This document shows, piece after piece, positions 1-10,000 of a DNA stretch of 64,000 nt. Position 1 is the stretch's first letter. Each line of letters begins with the position of its first letter. Origin of the DNA: Claveliimonas bilis. GTDB taxonomy: Bacteria > Bacillota > Clostridia > Lachnospirales > Lachnospiraceae. Under the pieces are notes generated by a model. That model worked only from the letters and a program-made list of their open reading frames with translations, did no database searches and was not told the DNA's origin. Location: contig NZ_AP024845.1 of the NCBI RefSeq assembly GCF_020892095.1, positions 930,001 through 994,000 of the forward strand. Direction: 5' to 3'. The position numbers were made by a program, and so were the translations under genes.

Positions 1-182
1 AAAGTTCTTCCTGTTCCTTCCGTCATCTGTGCAATATCCCAGGGATCCAGGACAATGGATCTTCCCATGCCGCGGCAGCAGGCAAAGCATCCTTCACAGC
101 CCCGGCAGTCGGCTTTTGCCATGTCTGTCGATGTGTAAAGGCTGCCGTCGGAAATCTCCGAAAGTTCTATATTTCTTATCAT
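1..182 (-). CDS. YkgJ-family cysteine-cluster protein (partial, N-terminus only)
   Basis: Reading from an ATG at 182 the protein starts M-I-R-N-I-E-L and soon shows D-C-R-G-C-E-G-C-F-A-C-C-R-G-M-G. That dense cysteine cluster followed by a W-D-I segment is typical of YkgJ-like (UPF0153) putative zinc- or iron-binding proteins. The rest lies beyond the left window edge. Function in this family is poorly defined, so none is assigned. The downstream PHP-UvrD gene is a separate unit on the same strand. Confidence 0.75.
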   Translation of the reverse strand, partial: MIRNIELSEISDGSLYTSTDMAKADCRGCEGCFACCRGMGRSIVLDPWDIAQMTEGTGRT

Positions 183-213
183 AAATTTTCACACTCTCCA
201 CTATGGTATCTAT

Positions 214-3200
214 CTATAATCCTTCTTCAAATAAGGTCATCTGATGGTAATTCTCTTCTCTGCTGCGGATCCGTCCCTGTTCTCTTTGAATCACAGACTC
301 TCCGACCTCTGCAAGAAAAGGTGATTCCTCTCCTGAAAACGTCAGGATCAGCTCTTCTTTGGCACGTGTCATTCCCACATACAAAAGACGTTTTTCTTCA
401 CTGATATCAACAGAATAGCTCTCGCTCTCCAGCGGGATGCACCCTTTCTCTGTTCCGCAGATCATCACAACAGGAAATTCCAGTCCTTTGGATCCATGAA
501 GCGTCATGATCCTGACTGCTCCCGCGGTATAATTTCTGTCCCCGCATCGCTTCAGATCGCTTTCCACGCCCAGCTCAAAGTTCCGGAGAAACTCCGGCAT
601 CGTCGGGTAAAATACGGCGGATGAAATCAGCATTTTCATTGCTTCATTTTCCTGAAGCTGCATATCTTCAAGCCAGCTCTTCAAAAAATCCAGCGGCTTT
701 TTCTTCCGGTAAAGGGGCTGGTATTTCTGTATCTGTTCATCCAGAATCTGTTCTGTTACCGGATTCCAGGAAAGTTTCCACAAAATCTTTGCACTCTGCT
801 TCTTTGCGGACATATCATCGGTATGTTCAAGGCAGCGGAAAAAGCAGAAGCTTCCCTGCACTTTTTCTTCTTCCAGGAAACTCTCCCTTCCTGCTGTCAC
901 ATAGGGAATCCCTTCCTGCCTGAAGCACTTCTCCAGCAGCGCCGCCTGCCTGTGGGTACGGCAAAGTACGGCAATCTCATCAAAAGAGCGGACTTTTCTG
1001 TCATACTCCTTCCCGGAAAGAGCCTGGGCTTCCAGCATACCGATTCCACCTGCCATCCGCCCGATCTCTTTGGCAATAAAGATCGCTTCTCCCATCCTGC
1101 TCCCTGCCTGATAAAGCCGCACCGGATCCTGATCCGGGCAATTGGGGTGGAGCCTTGAGCCAAGTGCTCCATCCAAAACCGTTTCCGCCGCCTGCAGGAT
1201 CTGCGGGGAAGAACGGTAATTTTCCGTCAGCCGGATGATTTCCAGATCCGGTATATCTGCTTTCAGGGATTCAAAACATGCAGCGGACGCGCCTCGGAAT
1301 CCGTAGATGGACTGATCGGCGTCGCCAATGACAAACAATTCTTTTGCCTCCCTGTTCCACGCCTGGATCAGACGGTACTGAAGCGGATTAATATCCTGGA
1401 ACTCATCTACCAGAATGTAGGAAGGGGTTCCGAAGTTTTTCCCTTTCGCGCCGTTTTCTAAAAGTTCCAAAGTCTCCAGAAGAAGATCATCAAAATCTAA
1501 CAAAGAATTGTTCCTTTTCTCTTCTTCATACTTTTGTACCGCTTCTTCCCAGAGCCTCTTTTCCTCTTCCGTACGCTCCGGCGGCTCCATTCCTGCCTTC
1601 TGCCGTGACAATTCTTCCAGAAATTCCTCTGTCTTCATGGCGATCCGGCTCTCATCCACTGCCTGTTCCGCCATCTCTTTTCGCTCCAGCTTCGTTGTCA
1701 GCATGACTTCCCTTCCCTGTCCCTTTAAAAAGGACAGACAAAGGGCATGGAATGTCCCGATCCGGATTTTTGCAAGACGCCTTTTCCCGCCAAGAGCCGA
1801 TTCCAGACGTTCCGTCATCTCCCTGGCAGCCTGGTTGGTAAATGTCACTGCCATGATATCACCGGCTTTTATTTTCCGGTGTTCCATCAGATACAAAATC
1901 TTTGCGATCAGCGTCTTTGTTTTGCCGGTTCCCGGACCTGCAAGAACAGCCACACTCCTTCCCGCACACTGTACAGCCTGAAGCTGCTGCGGATTCAGCT
2001 CTTCTTTTCTCTCCTGCTGCCCGTTCTCTTTTTCACTCGAAATCTCTTTTTCTTTTAAAAGCTCTTCCTGATTTTTACACTGTAACCCGTCCTGATTTCC
2101 GGTTTCCGTCCTTCCAAGAAGAGCAAAGAAATCCAGCTGCCCTTCTGTTTCCTGGACCTCCTCCGGACGGAAAAGCCGGATCGTTCCATATTCACCGTCA
2201 AAGCCCGGGATCCTCTCTGCTTTCCCCTCCCGGAGCCTTGCTATCCCTTCCGCCATCCGATGACCTGATACTGTTTGTATTTCTTCCAGAGGAATCTTTC
2301 TTAGTATCTCAAATTCCGGTCCAAGGCGCTGCAGCATATTTTCATATTCTCTGACCACTTTCTTGCTGGCAGCCGAACATCCGTATGCGGATCCGATCAC
2401 CTCCGGAAGGGGAACAAGACTTTCAAAGTCCGCCGCCTTCTCCGGCCGGTATCCTTCCGCCCGGTCTGCCAGTTCCTCTACCCGGTGAGATACTCCTATA
2501 GTAATCTTTTTGCCGCACACCGGACAAATGCCGTCAAATTTGTTCGTTTCTTCCGGCGTCAGACAAAGCCCGCATTTTCGATGTCCGTCCATGTGGTATT
2601 TCCCTTCTTCCGGGAAAAACTCAATGGTTCCTTTCAGTCCTTTTCCTTCCTGGATCGCCTGATAGATCCCCTGATAGGACAACTCTATATCCAGAAGGTT
2701 AGCCTCCCGCCCAAGCTTTGCAGGGGAATGGGCGTCGGAATTGGAGATCAGATGAAAGCGGTCCAGAGCTGACACTCTCCAGTTCATAGGCGGATCAGAA
2801 GAAAGCCCCGTCTCTACGGCATGGATGTAGGGTGTCAGATCTTCAAAGCACTCTTCTGCCGTATCAAATCCCGAAAATGCTCCAAACAGGGAAAAGTGAG
2901 GAGTCCAGATATGAGCCGGTACATAGATACCCTCCGGGGACGCTTCCAGGACGATCTCCAGAAGATCCCGGCAGGGTACTCCCAGAATGGGCCTCCCGTC
3001 GGAATGTATATTTCCAATTGCCTCCAGCCGGCGCGCAATATTTTCCGCTTCCTCCAGGCCCGGAAGAAGGATCAGACTGTGGACTTTACGTACCTTTCCG
3101 TCCTTTTTATAAATAGAACTGATCTCTCCTGTAACAACAAACCGCGGATCTGCTGCCCCTTCTCCTGCCGGATCAGGAATCCGATATTCCTTTTTCAATA

Positions 3201-3390
3201 CATACAGTCCGTCCTCTGCCGGTTCCAGCTTTTCCTTCAGCTCTTCTCTCCAGGCCGGGTGAGTAAAATCCCCTGTCCCTACAATATGGATTCCCTTTCT
3301 TCTCGCCCACAGATCCAGATATTCCGGCGTGCAGTCTTTGCTGGTAGCGCGGGAATATCTGGAGTGGATGTGCAGATCTGCTATGTACAT
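214..3390 (-). CDS. PHP (EndoQ-like) domain fused to UvrD/PcrA-type DNA helicase
   Basis: The N-terminal ~400 residues are a PHP-type phosphoesterase like the TIGR00375/endonuclease Q family (start M-Y-I-A-D-L-H-I-H-S-R-Y-S, later N-S-D-A-H-S) with a C-x-x-C/C-x-x-C zinc module (C-G-L-C ... C-P-V-C). From about residue 480 a superfamily 1 helicase follows: Walker A A-G-P-G-T-G-K-T, D-E-F-Q-D-I-N, G-D-A-D-Q-S-I-Y-G-F-R-G and a C-terminal Y-V-G-M-T-R-A-K-E. EndoQ cuts DNA beside deaminated bases, so nicking and unwinding in one chain would fit base-damage repair. The frame is open 11 codons further, but the ATG at 3390 has a GAAGGA site at good spacing and begins the PHP core, so I use it. Confidence 0.9.
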   Translation of the reverse strand: MYIADLHIHSRYSRATSKDCTPEYLDLWARRKGIHIVGTGDFTHPAWREELKEKLEPAEDGLYVLKKEYRIPDPAGEGAADPRFVVTGEISSIYKKDGKVRKVHSLILLPGLEEAENIARRLEAIGNIHSDGRPILGVPCRDLLEIVLEASPEGIYVPAHIWTPHFSLFGAFSGFDTAEECFEDLTPYIHAVETGLSSDPPMNWRVSALDRFHLISNSDAHSPAKLGREANLLDIELSYQGIYQAIQEGKGLKGTIEFFPEEGKYHMDGHRKCGLCLTPEETNKFDGICPVCGKKITIGVSHRVEELADRAEGYRPEKAADFESLVPLPEVIGSAYGCSAASKKVVREYENMLQRLGPEFEILRKIPLEEIQTVSGHRMAEGIARLREGKAERIPGFDGEYGTIRLFRPEEVQETEGQLDFFALLGRTETGNQDGLQCKNQEELLKEKEISSEKENGQQERKEELNPQQLQAVQCAGRSVAVLAGPGTGKTKTLIAKILYLMEHRKIKAGDIMAVTFTNQAAREMTERLESALGGKRRLAKIRIGTFHALCLSFLKGQGREVMLTTKLERKEMAEQAVDESRIAMKTEEFLEELSRQKAGMEPPERTEEEKRLWEEAVQKYEEEKRNNSLLDFDDLLLETLELLENGAKGKNFGTPSYILVDEFQDINPLQYRLIQAWNREAKELFVIGDADQSIYGFRGASAACFESLKADIPDLEIIRLTENYRSSPQILQAAETVLDGALGSRLHPNCPDQDPVRLYQAGSRMGEAIFIAKEIGRMAGGIGMLEAQALSGKEYDRKVRSFDEIAVLCRTHRQAALLEKCFRQEGIPYVTAGRESFLEEEKVQGSFCFFRCLEHTDDMSAKKQSAKILWKLSWNPVTEQILDEQIQKYQPLYRKKKPLDFLKSWLEDMQLQENEAMKMLISSAVFYPTMPEFLRNFELGVESDLKRCGDRNYTAGAVRIMTLHGSKGLEFPVVMICGTEKGCIPLESESYSVDISEEKRLLYVGMTRAKEELILTFSGEESPFLAEVGESVIQREQGRIRSREENYHQMTLFEEGL

Positions 3391-3457
3391 AAAGATTCCT
3401 TCTTTCCGCTTTTGCTCTGCCACTTATTATAATATGAAAGGCAAAAAAGCACAACCA

Positions 3458-3498
3458 AAGGCAGGAGGAAACGGGTGATCCGACTTTCCTCCTGCCTT
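3458..3498 (-). terminator. Inverted repeat, likely terminator
   Basis: A 14-bp inverted repeat (AAGGCAGGAGGAAA and its complement) lies just past the stop of the ribbon-helix-helix gene. The T-tract is weak, so it may also work as a transcription boundary for both strands. Confidence 0.5.
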
Positions 3499-3509
3499 CT
3501 GTTTTCCCT

Positions 3510-3698
3510 CTATATGGTATCCTTCTTTCCTTTCCGGCGTTTCACACACTCTGTCAAAAGATATTCTATCTGCCCATTCATTGACCGGAAATCATCTTCC
3601 GCCCACTGTGCAATCTCCTCATATAATTTGGGAGACAGCCGAAGGGGAACCTGTTTCTTCGCTTTGGTTTTGTCCGATGCTTTCTTTTCTTTTTCCAA
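3510..3698 (-). CDS. Small ribbon-helix-helix-like DNA-binding protein
   Basis: A 62-residue basic protein. After a lysine-rich N-terminus comes V-P-L-R-L-S-P-K-L-Y-E-E-I followed by R-S-M-N-G-Q-I-E-Y-L-L, the strand-helix-helix pattern of Arc/MetJ-type proteins. Such proteins act as small dimeric repressors or as antitoxins. No toxin gene is adjacent; the upstream neighbour is an SPFH protein 52 bases away. The N-S-Q-like core suggests Arc-type DNA binding. The target is unknown. Confidence 0.7.
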   Translation of the reverse strand: MEKEKKASDKTKAKKQVPLRLSPKLYEEIAQWAEDDFRSMNGQIEYLLTECVKRRKGKKDTI

Positions 3699-3750
3699 AA
3701 GCTTTCCCCCTCCCGTTCCTGCCTTTTCAACAATTTAATAAAAAGCAGTT

Positions 3751-4740
3751 TTAATAAAGGCTTCCGCTGTTAACGATCGGCTGTGCATCCTTATTTCCGC
3801 ACAGGACAACAAGCAGATTGCTCACCATGGCTGCCTTTCTCTCCTCATCCAGCTCCACAATGTCATTTTCATTGAGCTTATTAAGCGCCATTTCCACCAT
3901 GCCGACAGCTCCCTCTACGATCTTCTGTCTGGCATCAATGATAGCGGCTGCCTGCTGCCTCTGAAGCATAGCGGATGCGATCTCCGGCGCATAGGCAAGA
4001 TGAGTGATGCGCACTTCCTGTATTTTAATGCCTGCTTCTTCTACTTTCTGCTGCAGTTCACGTCCCATGATGTCTGCAATTTCCTGACTGCTGCCGCGGA
4101 GAGACTTCTCATCTCCGTCCTCGCTTGTATCGTAAGGATACTGTCTTGCCGTATTCCGAATAATAGAGTCGCACTGAATGGAAAGATAATTCTTATAGTT
4201 TTCCACATTGATCACTGCTTTTGTAGGGTTTACTACCCGCCAGATTACCACTGCACCGATCTCTACGGGATTTCCAAGCTGATCATTAACTTTCTGAAGC
4301 TTATTGTCAAGTGTCATGGCCTTCAAAGAAACTTTCTTTTCTCTTCCCCCTGTAGAAATAGATACATTACGGCCTCCATTAGATGTGACAATCGGCGCCC
4401 CTTTTATAATAGGATTAATAGCGCTACAGAAAGGATTTACCCAGAAAAATCCAGGTTTCTTCAATGTGCCGTAATACTTTCCGAAAACAGTAAACACATA
4501 AGCTTCATTAGGATTGAGTACCTTAAGCCCACAGAGCAGAATGATCGCTGCTGTCTCAACGATAATGCCAAGTGTAATACCGACGCCGATCAAAAAACCG
4601 CTTCCGGACAAACTTCCAAATATCGGTCCTAAAACCATAAGGGCAATACCCAGAAGCATTCCCACAATTCCTATAAACATCATAGCATATCCGCTTGCCG
4701 GGTGAAGAATCTTTTCTTCCTGAATTTTTTCCTTACTCAT
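3751..4740 (-). CDS. SPFH/band 7 domain membrane protein
   Basis: A 329-residue protein. Two hydrophobic segments occupy residues ~17-70 ([20 protein letters not shown]). Then comes [17 protein letters not shown] and a long band-7 fold with [18 protein letters not shown] and a C-terminal helical region ([12 protein letters not shown]) typical of SPFH proteins. These form oligomeric membrane scaffolds; the specific role here is unknown. The start has an AAGGGGGAAAG ribosome site. It precedes the small DNA-binding gene and may be co-transcribed with it. Confidence 0.9.
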   Translation of the reverse strand: MSKEKIQEEKILHPASGYAMMFIGIVGMLLGIALMVLGPIFGSLSGSGFLIGVGITLGIIVETAAIILLCGLKVLNPNEAYVFTVFGKYYGTLKKPGFFWVNPFCSAINPIIKGAPIVTSNGGRNVSISTGGREKKVSLKAMTLDNKLQKVNDQLGNPVEIGAVVIWRVVNPTKAVINVENYKNYLSIQCDSIIRNTARQYPYDTSEDGDEKSLRGSSQEIADIMGRELQQKVEEAGIKIQEVRITHLAYAPEIASAMLQRQQAAAIIDARQKIVEGAVGMVEMALNKLNENDIVELDEERKAAMVSNLLVVLCGNKDAQPIVNSGSLY

Positions 4741-4816
4741 CTTTCTTTCCCCCTTCGTTTTAAATTGATATCATTTTGATATCATTATCATAGCATCTAT
4801 CCTTTTACATGTCAAT

Positions 4817-4863
4817 AAGGGACAGGATTTTCACCGCCTGAAACGGCAAAATTCCTGTCCCTT
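4817..4863. repeat. Near-perfect palindromic element (GGGACAGGA arms)
   Basis: AAGGGACAGGA is followed by a short A/T- and GC-containing stem, then the complementary TCCTGTCCCTT. Arms are about 20 bp with one or two mismatches. It sits between the SPFH gene start and the end of the next gene, so it may terminate the latter, but it lacks a clean T-tract and resembles dispersed palindromic repeats. Confidence 0.5.
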
Positions 4864-4867
4864 ACTG

Positions 4868-5056
4868 CTAATTTCCATCGGAATAAATTTCAAGATAACA
4901 CTTTCTGCAAAGCTGACCGGCCCCCTCCACATAATGCTTTCGCATTGCAACAGGCCAGTCCTTCTCCATATCTGTCACTTGTCCGCAAATGATGCACCGC
5001 TCCTGTTTCCCTGGAACTTTCATGCTATACCTTTCCATGCTTTTCACTGCATTCAT
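4868..5056 (-). CDS. Small C-x-x-C zinc-binding-like protein
   Basis: A 62-residue protein with R-C-I-I-C-G-Q-V-T and, 34 residues later, L-C-R-K-C-Y-L-E-I-Y. Two C-x-x-C pairs at this spacing suggest a treble-clef or zinc-ribbon fold. It may start at the internal M12 instead. I do not recognise a named family. No operon partner is obvious; a palindrome follows it. Confidence 0.5.
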   Translation of the reverse strand: MNAVKSMERYSMKVPGKQERCIICGQVTDMEKDWPVAMRKHYVEGAGQLCRKCYLEIYSDGN

Positions 5057-5126
5057 GCTCCTTCTGATTGTGGATTTTCCGGGCTTTCATTAGTTTATGC
5101 AAGATGGAAAAGGTTTATACACTATA

Positions 5127-5193
5127 AGTTAAAAAAATAACGGGACACGTAGTAAACTTGCATTTTGTTACGTCCCCCGTTATTTTTTTAACT
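5127..5193. terminator. Long inverted repeat / bidirectional terminator
   Basis: AGTTAAAAAAATAACGGG is mirrored by CCCGTTATTTTTTTAACT around a 30-base centre that also contains ACGTAGTAA / TTACGT. It overlaps the stop codon of the ProX-like gene. A- and T-runs on both sides would let it terminate either strand. Its arms resemble dispersed palindromic repeats of Firmicutes. Confidence 0.6.
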
Positions 5194-5724
5194 AAGTTTT
5201 ACTTTAATATAATCATGATGGACTGCTTCCAGGAACAGTCCGAATACATCCGCTGTCTGAAGTTTCATACTGGATGTATTGACACAGGGATGACATCCGA
5301 ATGTTTCCTCGGCAAGCACTTCCTCGTCAACAAGAAGCTGCACCTGATTGTCCGGGTCGTAGAGGAGACTCATGATCGTCGCCGATCCCGGCGATACATT
5401 CAGCAGTCTCTCCATATCCTCCCCGGAAGCAAAGGAAAGTCTGGAGGATGGAATCTGAGGCGAAAGTTCTTTTGTCTGCAGGTTCTTGCTTCCCGGCATT
5501 ACAAGCAGATAGTATTTTGTTTTCTGCCTGTTACGCAGGAACAGATTCTTGCATATTTCAATCCCGAGAGCCTCATCCACTTCCCGGCAGGCTTCAATAG
5601 TAGCTACCGGTTCGTGGTCTACCCGCTGATATCTGATACCAAGGCTGTCCAAAATTTCATATACTTTCTGTTCCTTTTCCTTCCGGCACTCAAAATCCTC
5701 CGGTCTTCCCTCATATACGTTCAT
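5188..5724 (-). CDS. proX: Prolyl-tRNA editing protein ProX/PrdX-like (YbaK domain)
   Basis: About 178 residues. The YbaK/ProX trans-editing family hydrolyses mischarged alanyl-tRNA(Pro). Family features are Y-Q-R-V-D-H-E-P-V-A-T-I, I-C-K-N-L-F-L-R-N (the conserved lysine), Y-Y-L-L-V-M-P and a late H-P-C-V-N-T-S motif close to the usual H-P-x-x-N-x-x-T. A GTG three codons upstream extends the frame and overlaps rbsK by eight bases, but the ATG at 5724 has GGGAG at eight bases, so I choose it. It appears co-transcribed with ribokinase; no functional link is obvious. Confidence 0.88.
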   Translation of the reverse strand: MNVYEGRPEDFECRKEKEQKVYEILDSLGIRYQRVDHEPVATIEACREVDEALGIEICKNLFLRNRQKTKYYLLVMPGSKNLQTKELSPQIPSSRLSFASGEDMERLLNVSPGSATIMSLLYDPDNQVQLLVDEEVLAEETFGCHPCVNTSSMKLQTADVFGLFLEAVHHDYIKVKLS

Positions 5725-5725
5725 C

Positions 5726-6616
5726 TTATTCACTCCCTATTTTTTGATCTACTTCTTCCTTCCATGGAATAGAAATGGACGCTCCCTTTTTGGCAACTGC
5801 CATTGCCGATGCCATAGCCGCCCTTTCCAATGCCTGTCTCTTGTTTCGTCCCTCTATGACAGCTGCAAGAAAATATCCGGTGAATGTATCTCCTGCCGCA
5901 GTAGTATTCACTGCTTCCGCTGGGACTGCAGGCACTGCAATATTCTCGTTTTTTCTGCTCCAGATGGCGCCGTTTTCACCCAGGGTCAAAACAATTTCCG
6001 CCTCCGGGAACTGTTCTCTCATACATGCAATGATGTTTTCCGGCAGCTTTTCCCCTGTAATCTGCTCTCCTTCTACTTCATTGACAAAAAACAGATCTAC
6101 CTTTGTCAGATCGCATTTTCTTACATAATCGTCAAAAGGAGAAGGGTTAAAGGCAACGGTCATGCCCTTTTCTTTTCCTTTTTCGATCAGATAATCCACT
6201 TCATTTATCTCATTTTGCAGAAGCAGAATATCTCCTTCCTCAAAATGTCCCAGCACCTCATCCACATATGCCTTCGTATTCTGCCGGTTTGCCCCGGGAA
6301 ACAAGATAATGCTGTTTTCTCCGGCGCTGCTCACCTGAATGATCGCATTTCCGGTCCGCGTATCTGATTCTTTTATATAATCTGTGTGCACATGATTGCT
6401 GCTGCACACTTCTTTCAAGAACAGGCCGTCCTCGCCGATCAGGCCTGCATGATATACTTCCGCCCCTGCCTTTGCAAGAGCAATGGATTGATTAAGCCCC
6501 TTTCCTCCCGGGAAAACTTCCAGCCCAAGAGAGGAAATCGTTTCCTTGGGATTTACAATGTGCTCCACCTGATACGTATAATCAATGTTCAGTGATCCAA
6601 AATTTAAAACTTTCAC
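5726..6616 (-). CDS. rbsK: Ribokinase (PfkB-family sugar kinase)
   Basis: A 296-residue PfkB kinase, probably phosphorylating ribose or a related nucleoside-derived sugar. The N-terminus has N-F-G-S-L-N-I-D and P-G-G-K-G-L-N-Q-S, the sugar-binding motif. The C-terminal signature is N-T-T-A-A-G-D-T-F-T-G with the catalytic Asp, followed by A-M-A-S-A-M-A-V. The truncated nucleoside hydrolase just upstream on the same strand suggests an ancestral ribonucleoside salvage unit (hydrolase frees ribose, RbsK phosphorylates it). Exact substrate specificity cannot be read from sequence. Confidence 0.88.
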   Translation of the reverse strand: MKVLNFGSLNIDYTYQVEHIVNPKETISSLGLEVFPGGKGLNQSIALAKAGAEVYHAGLIGEDGLFLKEVCSSNHVHTDYIKESDTRTGNAIIQVSSAGENSIILFPGANRQNTKAYVDEVLGHFEEGDILLLQNEINEVDYLIEKGKEKGMTVAFNPSPFDDYVRKCDLTKVDLFFVNEVEGEQITGEKLPENIIACMREQFPEAEIVLTLGENGAIWSRKNENIAVPAVPAEAVNTTAAGDTFTGYFLAAVIEGRNKRQALERAAMASAMAVAKKGASISIPWKEEVDQKIGSE

Positions 6617-6636
6617 CTGTATGCCTCCTTATCACA

Positions 6637-6677
6637 AAACGCCGGAGCAGAAAATCTGTTTCCACTCCGGCGCTTTT
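6637..6677. terminator. Strong hairpin terminator
   Basis: A GC-rich stem (CGCCGGAG with CTCCGGCG, extended through a loop) is followed by TTTT on the minus strand and TTTTT on the plus strand. It separates the nucleoside hydrolase remnant from rbsK and overlaps the rbsK leader. Confidence 0.8.
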
Positions 6678-6684
6678 TATACCT

Positions 6685-7011
6685 TTATTTAGGCGCACGC
6701 CCCAACTTCTCAAACATATCACCGAAAATGCCATCCCGGTAAACAAAGTTGCATACCCGTATCGAATGCCTCTTTTCACCTGCTTTCCACCTCACATCAT
6801 CTGTGAGATAAGGCGCTTCTACAAGAGCAGATGGACACCAGTGGGGATTGATCATATATCCGATCGTTGATATGTCCCAGATAATTCTGGAAGGAGCCAT
6901 TCCGTGAAATGGAATCTCTTCTTTCATAAATTTATCATAGTCATCCACTTCCTGTAAATAGGTTTCGATTCCAATCTTTCTTTTTACTCTTCCTCTCTGT
7001 CTCTTCTCCAC
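6685..7011 (-). pseudogene. C-terminal remnant of a nucleoside hydrolase
   Basis: The reading frame has H-G-M-A-P-S-R-I-I-W-D-I-S, then I-N-P-H-W and ends V-Y-R-D-G-I-F-G-D-M-F-E-K-L. This matches the C-terminus of inosine-uridine preferring nucleoside hydrolases, usually 310-330 residues. Only ~100 residues remain and the N-terminal D-x-D-x-x-x-D-D calcium site is absent. The upstream end overlaps the last codons of the adhesin gene by 28 bases, so the original 5' part has been replaced. It is unlikely to be functional. Confidence 0.7.
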
Positions 7012-10000
7012 AGCACCCAGCCTGCCAGCAGCGCCGCCAACGCAAGCAGCAAAGCCCTGCTTACGATCAGAGAATTATCTCCTGTCTTGACTGTCTCTGC
7101 CCGCTTTTGATCCAGCATATCCACAGTCTGTACTTCTGCGGTTTCTTCCAGAGTAAAGACAATTTCTTCGGCAATTTCATATCCGTTCGGCGCCTCCTCT
7201 TCCGTCAGAATATACTGTCCCGGAACCAGCCGTTCAAATTCCTGTGGCACCTTTCCGGATGTCCACTGTGCTATTGTGCTTCGGCTTCCATCCTCCTTTC
7301 TCTTTTCCAGCTTAAGTCTGGCGCCTTCCAGCATTTTTCCGCTGCCGGCATCTTTTTTACAGATATGGAGCTTCGTCGGCTCATTGAAAATTTCCAGGTT
7401 TTCCGTCACAAGGGCCGTATGCTGGTCTTTGTATGTAAGGCTGGCTTCATATTCCCTGTCATCCAGCACATAGCCCGGCGTCTGCTTTACTTCCTTTACC
7501 GTATATTTTCCCAGAAATAATTCCCTGGACTGCGCCGCTTCTCCTTCCGTTGTAATGGTATCCGCAAGCTCGCCTTTCTTCAGCCGTACCGTTCCTTCCG
7601 GTGTTATAATGTCCTCTGCTGCCCGGATCTCAAAAACGGTGTCCGACAGGAAAATCTCTTCTTCTCCTGCCTCCAGCTTACTGATGGAGATTTTTCCCAT
7701 AGCATTTTCATCTTTCATAATTACTGTCTGTATCTCACCGCTTTCAGGAACCGTAAATGTGATCTCCTGTGCCTGGAGATACCCGTCCGGCGCCACCGTT
7801 TCCTCCAATACATATGTCCGGCCCACGATCAGTTCCTCAATATAATATGGTTCATCCCCGGAAGTCCAGCTTTCAGTTTCTGTCCGGCTTCCGTCCTCCT
7901 CCAGCAGATAGAGGGTCATTTTCGCTCCTTTGATCTCCTGCCCGGTAGTAATGTCCTGCTTGCTGATCCTGTATTTTGTACAGTCATTTTCCAGACGGAG
8001 CGTATAAATCTCTCCTCCTTCCACCTGCCCTTTCCTGTCTGTTTTTACCGTATGGATCTTCTCATCCGGAAGATATCCCGGCAGCGGCTTTATCTCCTGA
8101 ATGCAATATACCGTATCCGGCATCATATATTTTACGGTGATCCTGCCTTCCTGACCCGTCGTATAAGTTGCCTTCTCCTGGGGCCTATTTTCAGGCCATA
8201 TCTGGAAGCTTACTTCCGGAAGCTTTATATCTTCCTCCCCTTTTTTATATTTTTCTATGATCAATGTGGACGGGACATCGTACACCGTTTTTTCTTCTGT
8301 AACTACCGCCGTTTCCTGATCTTTGTATTTCAGGCTGACCTTATATTCCTTGGGATCCAGCACATAGCCCTCCGGCTGCTTTATCTCCTTTAAAATATAC
8401 TCGCCCAGCCAGAGATTTTTACTGAACACAGGACCCTCTTTTGATGTGGTAATGGTATCTGCCAGTTCTCCTTTTTGGAAGCGTCTGGTCCCGTCAGGCG
8501 TCGCGATATCCTCCGCCGCTCTCACTTCATATACCGCTCCCTCCAAATATTCTTTCGTATCTTTCTCGTATTTTTTCAGACTGAGCCTTCCCATGGCGTT
8601 GTCATCTGCACAGGAGATAATAAGAGGTTTTCCCCAGTCCAGATCCTCTGAAACAGTAAATTTTATATCCTCTTTGTTCAGAAGATAGCCTTCCGGCGCT
8701 TTCACTTCTCTCAGATAGTAAGTACCATAACCCAGCTTTGACGGAAATGTAAATCTTCCGTCCTCATCCGTAGTAAAGGTATCATATTCCCGCACTGAAG
8801 GATAATAGGTCGTCATGGTAATTTTCTGTTTCTTTTCATCCAGCAGCTGAAACTTAGCTCCGGCTCTTGGTATAACCTTTCCTGTTCCTCTGTCGATCTT
8901 CTGAACCTGTATAGCGCTGCTGATCAGGGTATCCTGTTTATAGACACCGCCAACCACCGTATTTTCCTGCTGTATCGTCACTTCAAAAGGCCTGACTGCA
9001 TTATATCCTTCCGGCGTTTTCACTTCTTTCACAATATAGGTATCATAGACAAGTCCTCCTCTGGGGTGGTCTTTGCTTTTTGTATCTGCCCGGCCCTTTT
9101 CATCTGTCCGGATGCGCATAACCTCTTTTCCCGTTGTTTTTGATGTGATAGAAAAGACCACTCCTTCAATTCCCTGCAGGGTGTCTTCCTTTTCATCTTC
9201 CGGCTGATATACCTTGATCAGTTCCAGGTCGCCCCTTATGATGTCTTCCGGCACTTCCGTTCTTTGGTATGTCTGCACGGTTTCCCCGCTTCCTTCCGAT
9301 GTGATCTTCCGTATAAAAATCTCCTCGTTTCTGTTATATCCTTCCGGCGCCGCCGTTTCCTCAATTGTCACTGTTCCAAGAGGCAGGATGGGGTTCCCCT
9401 TTGCATCGCTCCAGAAGGAGTCTCCTCTTATCAGATCTTCTTCCCTGAAATAAACTCTGCCGTCCTCCCCGCTTCGAAATACCCAGGTTTTCAGCGGACT
9501 TTTCCCCTGCAGCTCCTGCAGCGTATCATAAAATCCGCCGTAAAATCTGCAGGTAAATTCCGCTCCGCCAAGGCTTGCTGCCCCCTGGGGCGTGCCGATT
9601 TCCCAGCCTCCTTCTTTTTCCAGCTCCTTTTCACTGTCGTATTTTACCGCCAGAAGATCCATCTTCTGGTACTGGGGCTGTTCTTCCACCTGCAGGGATT
9701 CGTTTCCCTGAGATGTCACCTGAACCTTATAGATACGCTTATCCAGTCCATAGCCCGGAGACGCTTTCAGTTCTTTCACATAATATGTCCCTGCAGCCAG
9801 CGTCAGTGTATTGCTCTTTCCTTCCTCATCTGTCTGCAGCTCTCCTGCCTTTTTGGTACAGGCCTCATCTGTATAGACTCCGTATACTGCGCCTTTCAGA
9901 CTGTAGGCGCTTCCCGTCCCGGAAATTCCCCTGTTGCCTGATGTTTTCATCAAAGTCAGTTTCCCTTCCGGACGGTAATCCCAGAAGGTCAGATCCTGAT

